From positions 434,001 through 498,000 of the forward strand of contig JADJPD010000003.1 in NCBI GenBank assembly GCA_016713435.1: 64,000 nt of DNA, read 5' to 3'. A program made the position numbers and the translations under genes. Below the pieces are notes generated by a model, which saw only the letters and a program-made list of their open reading frames with translations, was not told where the DNA came from and ran no database searches. Shown here piece by piece: positions 46,956 through 56,292 of the stretch (position 1 is the stretch's first letter; each line of letters starts with the position of its first letter). This DNA comes from Gemmatimonadota bacterium. Lineage in GTDB: Bacteria; Gemmatimonadota; Gemmatimonadetes; Gemmatimonadales; GWC2-71-9.

Positions 46956-47045
46956 GTAGCGGCGGAGCTATGCTCCGCCGCCTCGATCTCGACCCCCGTG
47001 CACGGACCTGAAGATCCAAGCGGCGGAGCGTAGCTCCGCCGCTAC
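46956..47045. repeat. REP/BIME-like palindromic element, copy 2
   Basis: A 90-base element bounded by GTAGC and GCTAC. Two 10-bp hairpins (GCGGCGGAGC-TAT-GCTCCGCCGC and GCGGCGGAGC-GTA-GCTCCGCCGC) flank a spacer carrying CTCGATC, CGTGCACG and GATCCA. It is an inverted copy of 30,205-30,293. It lies between potA and the leftward aminotransferase gene, and may mark the boundary between transcripts. Confidence 0.87.
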
Positions 47046-47067
47046 GTCGTCGCGATGCTGCGCTGGG

Positions 47068-48426
47068 TCACAGCGAGGACCGCCCCAGCAACGCGCCCAC
47101 CGCCTCGAGGAACACCGCCGTGTGCCGGTCGATGTCCCCCTCGGTGGTGGCCGGCGCAATGAGCGCCATGTTGTGGAAGGGCGTCAGCAGGATGCCCCGA
47201 TTCAGGGCGAAGAGGTGCATGAAGCGGTCCAGCTCGAAGTCCATCGCCGCCGCGGCCTCCGCCCCGTTCCTCGGCGGCGCCGGCCGGAACCAGTACTCGG
47301 CCCGGCAGCCGAGCCGCTTCACGATCCACGGCAGCCCGTGCTCCGCGACCACCGATTCCACCCCCGCCGCCCACCGCTCCGCCAGCGGGATGGTGCGCTG
47401 GTAGGCCTCCTCCGTGAGCACGTGCTCCAGCGTGGCCCGCATGGCCGCCAGCGCGAACGCGTTCCCGGCCAGGGTGCCGCCGATGCCGCCCGTGTCGCAG
47501 TCGGCCAGCGCGATCTTCCCGGCCAGCCGCGCCGCCACCTCGGCCGAGAAGCCGTACACCGCGCCCGGGACGCCGCCACCGATCGGCTTGCCGAGCGTGA
47601 GCACGTCCGGCTCCAGGCCATGGGCACGCGTGTAGCCCCCGGGCCCGGCGCAGATGGTGTGGGTCTCGTCGATGATGAGGAGCGCGCCGTGCTTCCGGGT
47701 GAGGGCGCGGAGGCCGTCGTGATAGCCGGGCTCGGGGAGGATGATGCCGATGTTGGTCATCGCCGGCTCGGCCAGGACGCAGGCCACGTCGCCGTGCGCG
47801 AGCTCACGCTCCAGGGCGGCCAGGTCGTTGAACTCGACCACCCGGGTGGTCTCCGCCGGATCCACCGCCGGACCGATGTTCCCGGGTCGCGGCACCACCC
47901 GGCCGTCCGCCAGCGTGGCGAAGGTCTCGTCCACCGTGCCGTGGTAGCACCAGTTGTGGACCAGGATCCTGGGGCGCCCGGTGAGCATGCGCGCCAGCCG
48001 GATGGCGAAGCGGTTGGCATCCGTGGCGCTCATCGCAAACTGCCAGCACGGCAACCCGAACCGCCGGCTCAGCTCCTCCGCCACCCAGAGGTGATCCTCC
48101 GACGGCAGCATGAAGGTGAAGCCCTTCGCCGCCTGCGCGCGCACCGCGTCCACGGTGGGCGCGGGCGCGTGGCCGGTCATCGCGCCGGTGTCACCGAGGC
48201 AGAGATCGAGGTAGCGGTGCCCGTCCACGTCGGTGAAGTGCGCGCCCTCCCCTTCCGCCACGAACACCGGGAAGCCGCCCGCCCACTTGGCCATCCAGTG
48301 CATGGGCACGCCTTCGAGCAGGTGGGCACGAGCCCGCTCGAAGAGCGCCTTGGATGCCGGATGGGTGGCCTCGAACCGCGCCTGCTCGGCGGCATACAGG
48401 GAGGCGAGGCGGGTGCGGTCGATCAT
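47068..48426 (-). CDS. Class III aminotransferase, HemL-like subgroup
   Basis: 452 residues. PLP-dependent transaminase of the glutamate-1-semialdehyde aminomutase-like branch. Motifs: LDLCLGDTGAMTGHAP at the N-terminal domain, SEDHLWVAEELSRRFG, SATDANRFAIRLAR, LLIIDETHTICAGPGG and the PLP Lys in LTLGKPIGGGVPG. It is unlikely to be the haem-pathway HemL, because the conserved GTFSGNP-type segment is replaced by GGIGGTLAGNAFA and its context is amino-acid and polyamine catabolism. The substrate could be an omega-amino acid or polyamine derivative. It is 59 bases downstream of gabT on the same strand, so probably co-transcribed. Confidence 0.85.
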   Translation of the reverse strand: MIDRTRLASLYAAEQARFEATHPASKALFERARAHLLEGVPMHWMAKWAGGFPVFVAEGEGAHFTDVDGHRYLDLCLGDTGAMTGHAPAPTVDAVRAQAAKGFTFMLPSEDHLWVAEELSRRFGLPCWQFAMSATDANRFAIRLARMLTGRPRILVHNWCYHGTVDETFATLADGRVVPRPGNIGPAVDPAETTRVVEFNDLAALERELAHGDVACVLAEPAMTNIGIILPEPGYHDGLRALTRKHGALLIIDETHTICAGPGGYTRAHGLEPDVLTLGKPIGGGVPGAVYGFSAEVAARLAGKIALADCDTGGIGGTLAGNAFALAAMRATLEHVLTEEAYQRTIPLAERWAAGVESVVAEHGLPWIVKRLGCRAEYWFRPAPPRNGAEAAAAMDFELDRFMHLFALNRGILLTPFHNMALIAPATTEGDIDRHTAVFLEAVGALLGRSSL

Positions 48427-48485
48427 CGGACCCGAGGGTGCTGGTGGACAGCGACAGGTGCCGTGGGGCCGGGCGGCCGGGGGAT

Positions 48486-49826
48486 CTACCCCCGCGCCGC
48501 CTTGAGCGCGGCTTCCATGACGGCCAGCCCCTCCTCCAGGACGGCGTCCTCGACGGTGAGCGGCACCAGCACGCGGATGACGTTGCCGAGGGTGCCGGCC
48601 GAGAGGAGGATGACGCCGCGCTTGAGCGCCTCGGCCTGGAGCTTGCCCGTCAGCTCCTTGGCCGGCGCCTTGGAGGCGCGGTCCTTCACCAGCTCGATGG
48701 CCACCATGGCGCCGAGCCCGCGCACGTCGCCGATCTCGGGCACCGACTCGGCCCAGCCGGAGAAGCGGTCGCGGATCGTCTCGCCGAGGGCGGCGGCGCG
48801 CGCGGGGATGTTCTCCTCGGCCATGGCGTCGAGCACGGCAAGCGCCGCGGCGCACGCCAGCGGGTTGCCGCCGTAGGTGCCGCCGAGGCCGCCCGGCTGC
48901 GCGGCGTCCAGCACGTCGGCGCGGCCGGTGACCGCCGCGAGCGGCAGGCCGCCCGCCAGCGACTTGGCCGTGGTGATGAGGTCCGGCACCACGTCGTAGT
49001 GCTCCATGGCGAACATCTTCCCCGTCCGCCCGAAGCCCGTCTGGATCTCGTCGGCGATGAGCAGGATGCCGTGCGCGGTGCAGAACTCGCGCAGCGCCAC
49101 CATGTAGTCCACCGGCACCGGCATGAACCCGCCCTCGCCGATCTCCGGCTCGATGATCACGCAGGCGACGCTCCCCGGGTCCACGATGCTGGCGAAGTGC
49201 TGCTCCATGGCCGCCTTCGACGCCATGCAGCAGCTCCCCGGCGTCTTCTTTACCGAGTCGCAGCGGTAGCAGTAGGGGAAGGGGATGCGGTACACCTCGG
49301 GCATGAAGGGCCCGAAGCCGAGCTTGTACGGGTTCACCTTGGAGGCGAGCGACATTCCGAGGTAGGTGCGCCCGTGGAAGCCGTGCTCGTAGCAGACGAT
49401 GGCCTGCCGCCCGGTGAAGCGGCGCGCCGCCTTGATGGCGTTCTCGACCGCCTCGGCGCCGCTGTTCACGAAGAAGGTCCGCTTCTCGTGCGTACCCGGC
49501 GTCAGCGCGTTCAGCTTCTCGGCCAGCGCGATGTACGGCTCGTACATGGAGACGGGGAAGCAGACGTGGGTGAAGTGCTCCAGCTGTTCCTGCACCGCCG
49601 CCACCACCCTGGGATGGCGGTGCCCGCTGTTCACCACCCCGATGCCGCCGCCGAAATCAATGAGCCGGTTGCCGTCCGCATCGGTGACCACCGCGTTCTC
49701 GGCGTGCACGATGGCGAGCGGCGTGGTAGCCGGGACACCGCGCGGCACCGCCTTGGCGCGGCGCGCGGCGAGGGCCTGGCTCCTGGGACCGGGAAGCGGG
49801 GTGACGAGGGAGATGACGCCGGCCAT
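48486..49826 (-). CDS. gabT: 4-aminobutyrate aminotransferase
   Basis: 446 residues, class III transaminase converting GABA and 2-oxoglutarate into succinate semialdehyde and glutamate. Family stretches: LIDFGGGIGVVNSGHRHP, FVNSGAEAVENAIKAARR, EHGFHGRTYLGMSLASK, IIEPEIGEGGF, LLIADEIQTGFGRTGKMFA and the PLP Lys in PDLITTAKSLAGGLPL. An unusual CYRCDSVKKTPGSCCMAS loop sits where GabT enzymes carry their Cys-containing insert. ATG 49826 is preferred; GTG 49838 would add four residues and neither has a clear Shine-Dalgarno. It completes the putrescine-to-GABA-to-succinate route with the transaminase and dehydrogenase genes nearby. Confidence 0.9.
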   Translation of the reverse strand: MAGVISLVTPLPGPRSQALAARRAKAVPRGVPATTPLAIVHAENAVVTDADGNRLIDFGGGIGVVNSGHRHPRVVAAVQEQLEHFTHVCFPVSMYEPYIALAEKLNALTPGTHEKRTFFVNSGAEAVENAIKAARRFTGRQAIVCYEHGFHGRTYLGMSLASKVNPYKLGFGPFMPEVYRIPFPYCYRCDSVKKTPGSCCMASKAAMEQHFASIVDPGSVACVIIEPEIGEGGFMPVPVDYMVALREFCTAHGILLIADEIQTGFGRTGKMFAMEHYDVVPDLITTAKSLAGGLPLAAVTGRADVLDAAQPGGLGGTYGGNPLACAAALAVLDAMAEENIPARAAALGETIRDRFSGWAESVPEIGDVRGLGAMVAIELVKDRASKAPAKELTGKLQAEALKRGVILLSAGTLGNVIRVLVPLTVEDAVLEEGLAVMEAALKAARG

Positions 49827-50021
49827 CGGACGATCCACGAGGGAGGGGAAGACGAGGTTAGCGCTTGCCCCGCGAGAAGTGAAGGGCCCGCTGGCGCCGC
49901 CTGCGCCGGCACGTAGCTTATGCCTGGCCCCTCCACCCCGCCGGTGGTGGCGGTGATCGTCGCGTGGGCGCGGCTGATGCGGGAGGAGCGCGCGTGAGGG
50001 GGCGGGGGCGGGAGCGACGGT

Positions 50022-50145
50022 CGCTCACTGAAGTGAGCGCTCGGCAACACAAGTCCTGAAGGACTCGCGTCCCGACCAGTGGTGCCGGAGATGGCGACGC
50101 GAGTCCTTCAGGACTTGTCGTGCCGAGCGCTCACTTTAGTGAGCG
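50022..50145. repeat. Nested double-hairpin inverted repeat (124 bp)
   Basis: Two 50-base arms (50022-50071 and 50096-50145) are reverse complements with three mismatches. Each arm holds two smaller hairpins: CGCTCACT-GA-AGTGAGCG and AGTCCT-GA-AGGACT. The 24-base centre is unpaired. The DNA could form one large cruciform or four small hairpins. It fills most of the gap between the hybrid kinase gene end and the gabT start and shows no coding potential. Confidence 0.9.
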
Positions 50146-50168
50146 ATCGAGAATGAACGCACCTTGCC

Positions 50169-52637
50169 CTACGCGGAGGGCAGCGGCGCCTCGAGCGTGG
50201 TGCGCACCGCCAGCAGCAGGTCGTCGAGCGAGTAGGGTTTCTGGATGTACCCCACCAGGCCCCGGTCCAGCAGGTCGGAGAGCGCCCCGTCCACGCTGTA
50301 GCCGCTCGAAAACACCACCGGCAGGTCGGGCCAGCGGGCGCGGAGGCGCTCGAAGGTCTCCTCGCCGCCGAGTTCGGGCATGGTGAGGTCGAGCAGCACC
50401 AGGCTCACCGCGGGCCGGTGCTGGTCGAGCAGCGCCAGCGCCTCCAGGCCGTCACCCGCCAGCAGCACCTCGTAGCCGGCGCGGGCCAGGATCCGCTCGG
50501 TGACGCTCCGCACGATGGGCTCGTCGTCCACCACCAGGATGGTGCCGCTCGGTGTCCCGGGGGCGCGCGGCACCACCTCCACCGGCGGCGCCTCGCTCCA
50601 GACCGCCGGGAAGTACACCGAGATCGTGGTGCCGGCCCCCGGCGTGCTGTGCACCCGGATGGCCCCGTGGTGCGCGCGGACGATGCCGAGCACCGCCGCG
50701 AGGCCGAGCCCGCGGCCCTGGAACTTGGTGGTGAAGAACGGGTCGAACATCCGCGCCACCGTCTCCGCATCCATCCCCGCGCCACTGTCCCGCACGATGA
50801 GCGCCACGTACGGTCCCGGGTGCAGCTCGCCCCCCTGCACCGGGCGCGCCGCCGCCTCGGCGTCGAGCAGCAGGTGGGTGGTGCGGACGTGGATGGTGCC
50901 GCCCAGGTCGTTGAGCGCGTCGGAGGCATTGGTGAGCAGGTTCATGGCCACCTGCCGCACCTGGGTCTGGTCCGCCTCGATGGCGGGGAGCCCCGGCTCG
51001 AGCTGGTAGTGCACCGCCGCGCGCTTGGAGATGACGGCGCTCAGCAGCTGCCCCGTCTCCTCCACCAGCCGCGACAGGTCCAGCCGCTGCAGCACGAAGC
51101 TGCCCTTGCCGGAGTAGGCCAGCAGCTGGCGGGTGAGCTCGGCCGCGCGACGCGCGGCGGTCTCGATGTCCCGCACCACCCCCGCCGCCAGGCTCGACGG
51201 CGGCAGCTCGGCGAGCGCCAGGCTGGCGTTGCCGAGGACGCCCATCAGCAGGTTGTTGAAGTCGTGCGCGATGCCGCCGGCCAGCACGCCGAGGCTCTCC
51301 AGCCGCTGCCGCTCGTGCACCCGTTCCGCCGCGGCGCCGGCGGCCAGCTCCGCCTGCTTCCGCGCGGTGATGTCCTGCGCGATGCCGGCCAGCGCGATGA
51401 GCTCGCCCTCGGCGTCGCGGAAGGACCGGCCGCGGTCGTGGAACCAGGTGAGGCTGCCGTCGGCGTGCACGTGCCGGTACTCGAGGTCGAACGCCTCCCC
51501 CGTCTGGATGGAGCGCTCCAGCGCGGCGCCCACCCGCGCCTGGTCCTCGGGATGGAGCCGCGCCAGGAACTGCTCGCGGGTGAGCGGTTCCTCGGTCCCC
51601 TGCTCGAGGTTCACCGGATCCTCCACCCGCGCCACCCGTTCCACCTGGCGGCGCGCGTCCCACTCCCACGAGAAGAGCCCTGCCCCCGCCAGCGCCAGGC
51701 GGAGCCGCTCCTGCATGATGGCCAGCTGCTCCACCGCCTTGAGGCGCTCGGTGACGTCGAGCAGGTAGCCGTACACGTAGCGCGCCTGGCCGCTCTCGGG
51801 GCCCAGGTGGGTGTGGTCGTAGACGCGGCGGTACTCGCCGTTCTTGTGGCGGAGGCGGTACTCCTGGTCGAAGCTGGTGGCCCGCCGCGTGGTGTAGGCC
51901 CCTGACTCGGCCCGCACCCGCTCGTAGTCGTCGGGGTGCAGCAGGTCGTCGAACGCCTGCCCCTCCAGCTCCGCCGCCGACCAGCCGAGCAGCTCGGCCA
52001 CGTTGGGGGAGACCTTGTGGATGGGCCAGCCGTCGGTGTTCACCCACTCGAAGAGGACCGTGGGGCCGGTGATGAACAGGTTCCGCTCGGCCTGCAGCTG
52101 CGCCACCGCGCGGAGCCGGTCCAGCGCGAAGGCGGTGTGCGCGGCCACGTTCCGCACCAGCTGCACTTCTTCCGCGTCGAAGGCGTGCGGCTCGGCGTAG
52201 TAGATCATGAACTTCCCGATCGTCTGGTTGGCCACGACGAGCGGGATGAAGGCCAGCGCCTGGATGCCCTCGGTGAGGATGGCGGGCTTGAGCGCGCAGA
52301 GGGCGGGATCGAGACGGACGTCGGGAACGAGGATGGGCTCGGGAGCGGGCTGCCCCGGGGTCCACGGGGTGTGCCCCTCCACCGCGGCGCGGTACCCCTC
52401 GGAGAGGCCGCGCCACGCCTTGAAGCGGAGCACGCCGTCGGCATCGAAGAGCAGCACCGAGGCCCGGGGCGAGCCCGTCACCCGGGTGATCGCCTCCAGT
52501 GCCTCACGATAGATCTCGGTGGCGGTGGCGGCCTGGCTCATGGCCGCGGTCATCTCGCCGACCGCCGTCAGCTTCTCGAGGAGCCGCACCGCGCTGGCCT
52601 CCGCGGGGTGAGGACTGGATGTGGGAGCGAAGGCCAT
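50169..52637 (-). CDS. Cytoplasmic hybrid histidine kinase (GAF-PAS-PAS-HK-REC)
   Basis: 822 residues, no membrane helix. Order: GAF domain (about 35-185; ASVLLFDADGVLRFKAWRGL), PAS (about 195-310; GWSAAELEGQAFDDLLHPDD), PAS with PAC (about 320-440), HisKA box with the phospho-His in LGVLAGGIAHDFNNLLMGVL, HATPase (DSGAGMDAETVARMFDPFFTT; GRGLGLAAVLGIV) and a C-terminal receiver with Asp in LVLLDLTMPELGG. This layout matches hybrid kinases that sense a soluble ligand. It is next to the polyamine and GABA genes, which hints at control of that cluster, but no response-regulator gene is adjacent. ATG 52637 avoids a weak TTG start 18 codons upstream. Confidence 0.9.
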   Translation of the reverse strand: MAFAPTSSPHPAEASAVRLLEKLTAVGEMTAAMSQAATATEIYREALEAITRVTGSPRASVLLFDADGVLRFKAWRGLSEGYRAAVEGHTPWTPGQPAPEPILVPDVRLDPALCALKPAILTEGIQALAFIPLVVANQTIGKFMIYYAEPHAFDAEEVQLVRNVAAHTAFALDRLRAVAQLQAERNLFITGPTVLFEWVNTDGWPIHKVSPNVAELLGWSAAELEGQAFDDLLHPDDYERVRAESGAYTTRRATSFDQEYRLRHKNGEYRRVYDHTHLGPESGQARYVYGYLLDVTERLKAVEQLAIMQERLRLALAGAGLFSWEWDARRQVERVARVEDPVNLEQGTEEPLTREQFLARLHPEDQARVGAALERSIQTGEAFDLEYRHVHADGSLTWFHDRGRSFRDAEGELIALAGIAQDITARKQAELAAGAAAERVHERQRLESLGVLAGGIAHDFNNLLMGVLGNASLALAELPPSSLAAGVVRDIETAARRAAELTRQLLAYSGKGSFVLQRLDLSRLVEETGQLLSAVISKRAAVHYQLEPGLPAIEADQTQVRQVAMNLLTNASDALNDLGGTIHVRTTHLLLDAEAAARPVQGGELHPGPYVALIVRDSGAGMDAETVARMFDPFFTTKFQGRGLGLAAVLGIVRAHHGAIRVHSTPGAGTTISVYFPAVWSEAPPVEVVPRAPGTPSGTILVVDDEPIVRSVTERILARAGYEVLLAGDGLEALALLDQHRPAVSLVLLDLTMPELGGEETFERLRARWPDLPVVFSSGYSVDGALSDLLDRGLVGYIQKPYSLDDLLLAVRTTLEAPLPSA

Positions 52638-53022
52638 CTGGCCCCGGGGGCGCGGCCCGTCCAGGGGGAGGGCGGCCGCGGCGCCTACCAATGTACGGCC
52701 GTGACCGGATTTCGGTAGGCCAGTGGTCCCCGGGACTCGACGGCTCCATTGCTGGATGGCGCGGGCCGTCGCAACCGCCTGCCACGCGGCGGTTTGCGTC
52801 TCCCGGCCCGCGGGTTAGCTTCTCCCCCCGATGCTCCCCTCCCCGCTCCTGGCCCCGGCCCCCGGCCGGCCCGACCCCTCGCTGCCCGTGACCTGGGACG
52901 TGGCGGGGGGCGTCGGCCTGCGGCTCGACAAGGACGACTGGTAATCGCGCGGCCGCCTCCGTCAGGCCGCCCGGCGCGCGTCTCCCCCGCGCCTTCGATT
53001 ACCACCGTGCACCCCGATTCCC
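52638..53022. other. Intergenic region between divergent kinase and oxidoreductase genes
   Basis: 385 bases. It should hold the promoters of both divergent genes, but I see no convincing -35/-10 pair. It contains one 37-codon open frame (52,831-52,944) with no Shine-Dalgarno, which I do not call as a gene. Confidence 0.5.
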
Positions 53023-54608
53023 ATGTCGACGACTTACGACGCGATCCTCATCGGCGGCGGCCACAACGCCCTCGTCTGCGCCGCCTACCTGGCCCGAGCG
53101 GGCCGCAAGGTCCTGGTCCTCGAGCGGCGCGAGCTGGTGGGCGGCTGCGCCGTCACCGAGGAGCTGTGGCCCGGCTTCAAGGTCTCCACGGCCAGCTACG
53201 TCAACAGCCTCTTCCGCCCCGAGATCATCCGCGACCTCGAGCTCAAGCGCCACGGCTTCGAGATGCTGCCGCGGAGCCCGTCGAGCTTCACGCCGTTCCC
53301 CGACGGCCGCTACCTGCTGATGGGGCCGGACAAGGACCTCACGCACCGGGAGGTCGCCAAGTTCTCGAAGAAGGACGCCGAGGCGCTGCCCAAGTACGAG
53401 GCGATGCTGGAGCGCGTGGCCGACTTCCTCGAGCCCACGCTGGTGCAGACGCCGCCGAATCCCTGGTCGATGGCGCCCGGCAACCTGCTCAACCTCCTCA
53501 AGCTCGGCCTCGGCTTCAGGAAGCTCGGCACCGACGGGCAGAAGGCCATCGAGATCCTCACGGGGGCGGCCAACCCGATCCTCGACCGCTGGTTCGAGTC
53601 GGAGGAGCTCAAGGCCACGATCGCCACCGACGCGATCATCGGCGCCTTCGCGACCCCTCGATGCCGGGGACGGCGTACGTGCTGTTCCATCACGTGATGG
53701 GCGAGTGCAACGGCGTCCGCGGCGTGTGGGGCTACGTGCGCGGCGGCATGGGCGGGCTGTCGAACGCCATCGCCGGTGCGGCCAAGGAGCGGGGCGCCGA
53801 GATCCGCGTGAATGCGGCGGTGGCGCAGATCATCGTCAAGAACGGCGAGGCCGTGGGCGTCGCCCTCGCTGACGGCACTGAGTTCCGCGCGAAGAAGGTC
53901 ATCAGCGGCATCGATGCCAACATGACCTTCCAGCGCCTGATGGACCCGAAGCTCCTGCCGGCCGAGTTCGCCGAGGCGGTGCGGAACATCGATTACGCCA
54001 GCGGCAGCGCCAAGATCAACCTGGCGCTCAGTGAGGTGCCGGACTTCACCTGCCTCCCGGGCAACAAGCCGGGCCCGCAGCACCACGGCACCATCCACCT
54101 CTGCCCCACGCGGGAGTACATCGAGCGGGCCTTCGACTGCGCCAAGTACGGGCACATCTCGGACAACCCGATCATCGAGGCCACCATCCCGAGCAGCCTC
54201 GACAACACGGTGGCGCCGGCGGGGATGCACGTGATGTCCATGTTCACGCAGTACTTCCCGAACGTGCTCGCCAAGGACGCGGGCTCGCTCGAGGACAACA
54301 AGAAGCGTTACGCCGAGCGCTGCATCGACATCATGACGGAGTACGCGCCCAACTTCCGGAAGAGTGTGCTCAACTACCAGGTGCTGCCGCCGCAGGACAT
54401 CGAGGAGCGCTTCGGCCTCACCGGCGGGAACATCATGCAGGGCACCATGAGCCTCTCGAGCCTGAGCTTCATGCGGCCGGTGCCGGGCTATGCGGATTAC
54501 CGCACGCCGATCCGCGGCCTCTACATGTGCGGCGCGGCGACGCACCCGGGCGGCGGGGTGATGGGGGCGTGCGGGTACAATGCGGCGCGGGAGATCCTGA
54601 AGGACTGA
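53023..54608 (+). CDS. PYROXD2/CrtI-like FAD oxidoreductase, frameshifted
   Basis: About 528 residues of the phytoene-desaturase-like superfamily, closest in pattern to PYROXD2. It begins YDAILIGGGHNALVCAAYLARAG, then VLERRELVGGCAVTEELWPGFKVS, a clear dinucleotide-binding start. The frame is lost near 53,650 after TDAIIGAFA, and the plus-one-shifted frame continues PSMPGTAYVLFHHVMGE, GMGGLSNAIAGAAKERGAEI and GLYMCGAATHPGGGVMGACG, the C-terminal FAD motif. The junction is continuous, so one gene with one indel. Physiological substrate unknown; placed beside an aldehyde dehydrogenase, it may oxidise an amine or amide product. Confidence 0.82.
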
Positions 54609-54632
54609 GGCCCGTTCCCTCGGCAACACGGA

Positions 54633-54664
54633 CCGGGCGGCCCGCATTTGCGGGCCGCCCGGTC
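54633..54664 (+). terminator. Terminator after the oxidoreductase gene
   Basis: Perfect 14-bp stem ACCGGGCGGCCCGC/GCGGGCCGCCCGGT with loop ATTT, 24 bases past the TGA. No T-run follows, so the aldehyde dehydrogenase gene may still be partly co-transcribed. Confidence 0.75.
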
Positions 54665-54716
54665 GCGCCATAGAGTTATGCCCTCCACCCGTGCGATCCC
54701 CAGCCTGGAGCCCATC

Positions 54717-56172
54717 GTGAAGGCGTACCAGATGTTCATCGACGGCAAGTTCGTCAACGCCAAGAGCGGCAAGACCTTCAACGTCTACGACCCCGCCACC
54801 GAGGGCGTCATCGCCACCTGCCCGGCCGGGGAGGCGGCGGACGTGGCGGCCGCGGTCGCCGCCGCGAAGAAGGCGTTCTACGGCGGCTGGAAGCAGACCA
54901 GCGCCCAGGAGCGCGGCCGCATCCTCTTCCGCATCGCCGACCGGATCCGCCAGCGGCGCGACGAGCTCGCCAAGATCGAGACGCTCAACTCGGGCAAGCC
55001 CATCGTCGAGTCCGAGTACGACATGGACGACTGCGTCACCTGCTTCGAGTACTACGCCGGCCTCGCCACCAAGATCAACGGCGAGGTGATCCCCGTGCCG
55101 ACGAACGCCATGGTGATGGCGGTGAAGGAGCCGATGGGCGTCGCCGGCCAGATCATCCCGTGGAACTACCCGCTCGCCATGGCCGCCTGGAAGCTCGGCC
55201 CCGCCATCGCGGCCGGCTGCACCGTGGTCATCAAGCCCGCCGAGCAGACGCCGCTCACGCTGCTGGCGCTCGCCGCCGACTTCGAGGCCTGCGGCCTGCC
55301 GCCCGGCGTCATCAACGTGGTCACCGGCATGGGCCCCGAGTGCGGCGGCCCCATCGTGGCGCATCCCGACGTCCGGAAGATCGCCTTCACCGGCTCGGCC
55401 GAGGTGGGCAAGCTGATCATGCGGAACGCCGCGGACCAGCTCAAGCGCGTCTCCCTCGAGCTCGGCGGCAAGTCGCCCAACATCTTCTTCGCGGATGCGG
55501 ACTTCGAGGCGGCGGTGGACGGCGCCCTCTTCGGCGTCTTCATCAACCAGGGCGAGGTCTGCTCCGCCGGGCAGCCGGGTGCTGGTGCAGCAGGACATCT
55601 ACAAGAAGTTCGTGGACGCCTGCGCGGCGAAGGCCAAGACCATCAAGGTGGGCCCGGGCATCGAGCGGGAAACCAAGATGGGCCCGCTGGTGAGCGCCGA
55701 GCAGCGCGACCGGGTGGTCAAGTACCAGGGCATCGGCAAGAAGGAGGCGAAGGTGGCCGCCGGCGGCGGCGTGCCGAAGCAGTTCGACAAGGGCTGGTAC
55801 GTGGAGCCGACGATCTTCTACGACGTGGACAACAGCGCCACCATCGCGCAGGAGGAGATCTTCGGGCCGGTGATGAGCGTCATCCCCTTCAAGGACGAGG
55901 CGCACGCGCTGGAGATCGCCAACGCCACGCCGTACGGGCTCGCGGCCGCCGTCTGGACCCGGGACATCTACAAGGCCTTCCGCGTCACCCGCTCGCTCGA
56001 GGCCGGCATCGTGTGGGTCAACCACATGCAGCCGACCATGCTCGAGGCGCCGTGGGGCGGCTACAAGATGTCCGGCTTCGGCCGCGAGCTCGGGCACTGG
56101 GGCGTCGAGGAATACCTCGAGACCAAGCAGATCTACGTCAACCTCGACGAGGCGCCGATCGGCTGGTACTAG
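54717..56172 (+). CDS. Aldehyde dehydrogenase (gamma-aminobutyraldehyde/betaine type), frameshifted
   Basis: About 485 residues when reconstructed. NAD(P)-dependent oxidation of an aminoaldehyde, probably 4-aminobutanal to GABA in this context. GTG 54717 has GGAG six bases upstream and starts KAYQMFIDGKFVNAKSG. Signatures: IPWNYPLAMAAWKLGPA, the general-base Glu in LELGGKSPN, and the catalytic Cys in GEVCSAG. One extra C near 55,572 shifts the frame immediately after that Cys; the next frame reads SRVLVQQDIYKKFVDAC, EEIFGPVMSVIPF and PWGGYKMSGFGRELG to the end. It links PatA and GabT into a complete putrescine pathway. Confidence 0.87.
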
Positions 56173-56193
56173 GGAATCGTTCCGAGTTCGAAA

Positions 56194-56276
56194 GCGCGGC
56201 CCTTGGGCCGCGCCTCCCCGCGGAAGGCGATCTCCGTCGGATCGCGAAGAAGGCGCGGCCCAAGGGCCGCGCCTTC
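56194..56276. terminator. Paired terminator hairpins between convergent genes
   Basis: Two GC hairpins: GCGCGGCCC-TT-GGGCCGCGC (56194-56213) and GAAGGCGCGGCCC-AA-GGGCCGCGCCTTC (56249-56276), the latter followed by GCTTTGG. They separate the aldehyde dehydrogenase and the leftward phospholipase-like gene, one per direction. The second shares its stem with the terminator at 57,650. Confidence 0.78.
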
Positions 56277-56292
56277 GCTTTGGTGGGGATCT

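Noticed and set aside
52831..52944. 37-codon open frame between the hybrid kinase and the oxidoreductase
   Set aside because: No Shine-Dalgarno, proline-rich start and no terminator; nothing beyond an open frame supports it.
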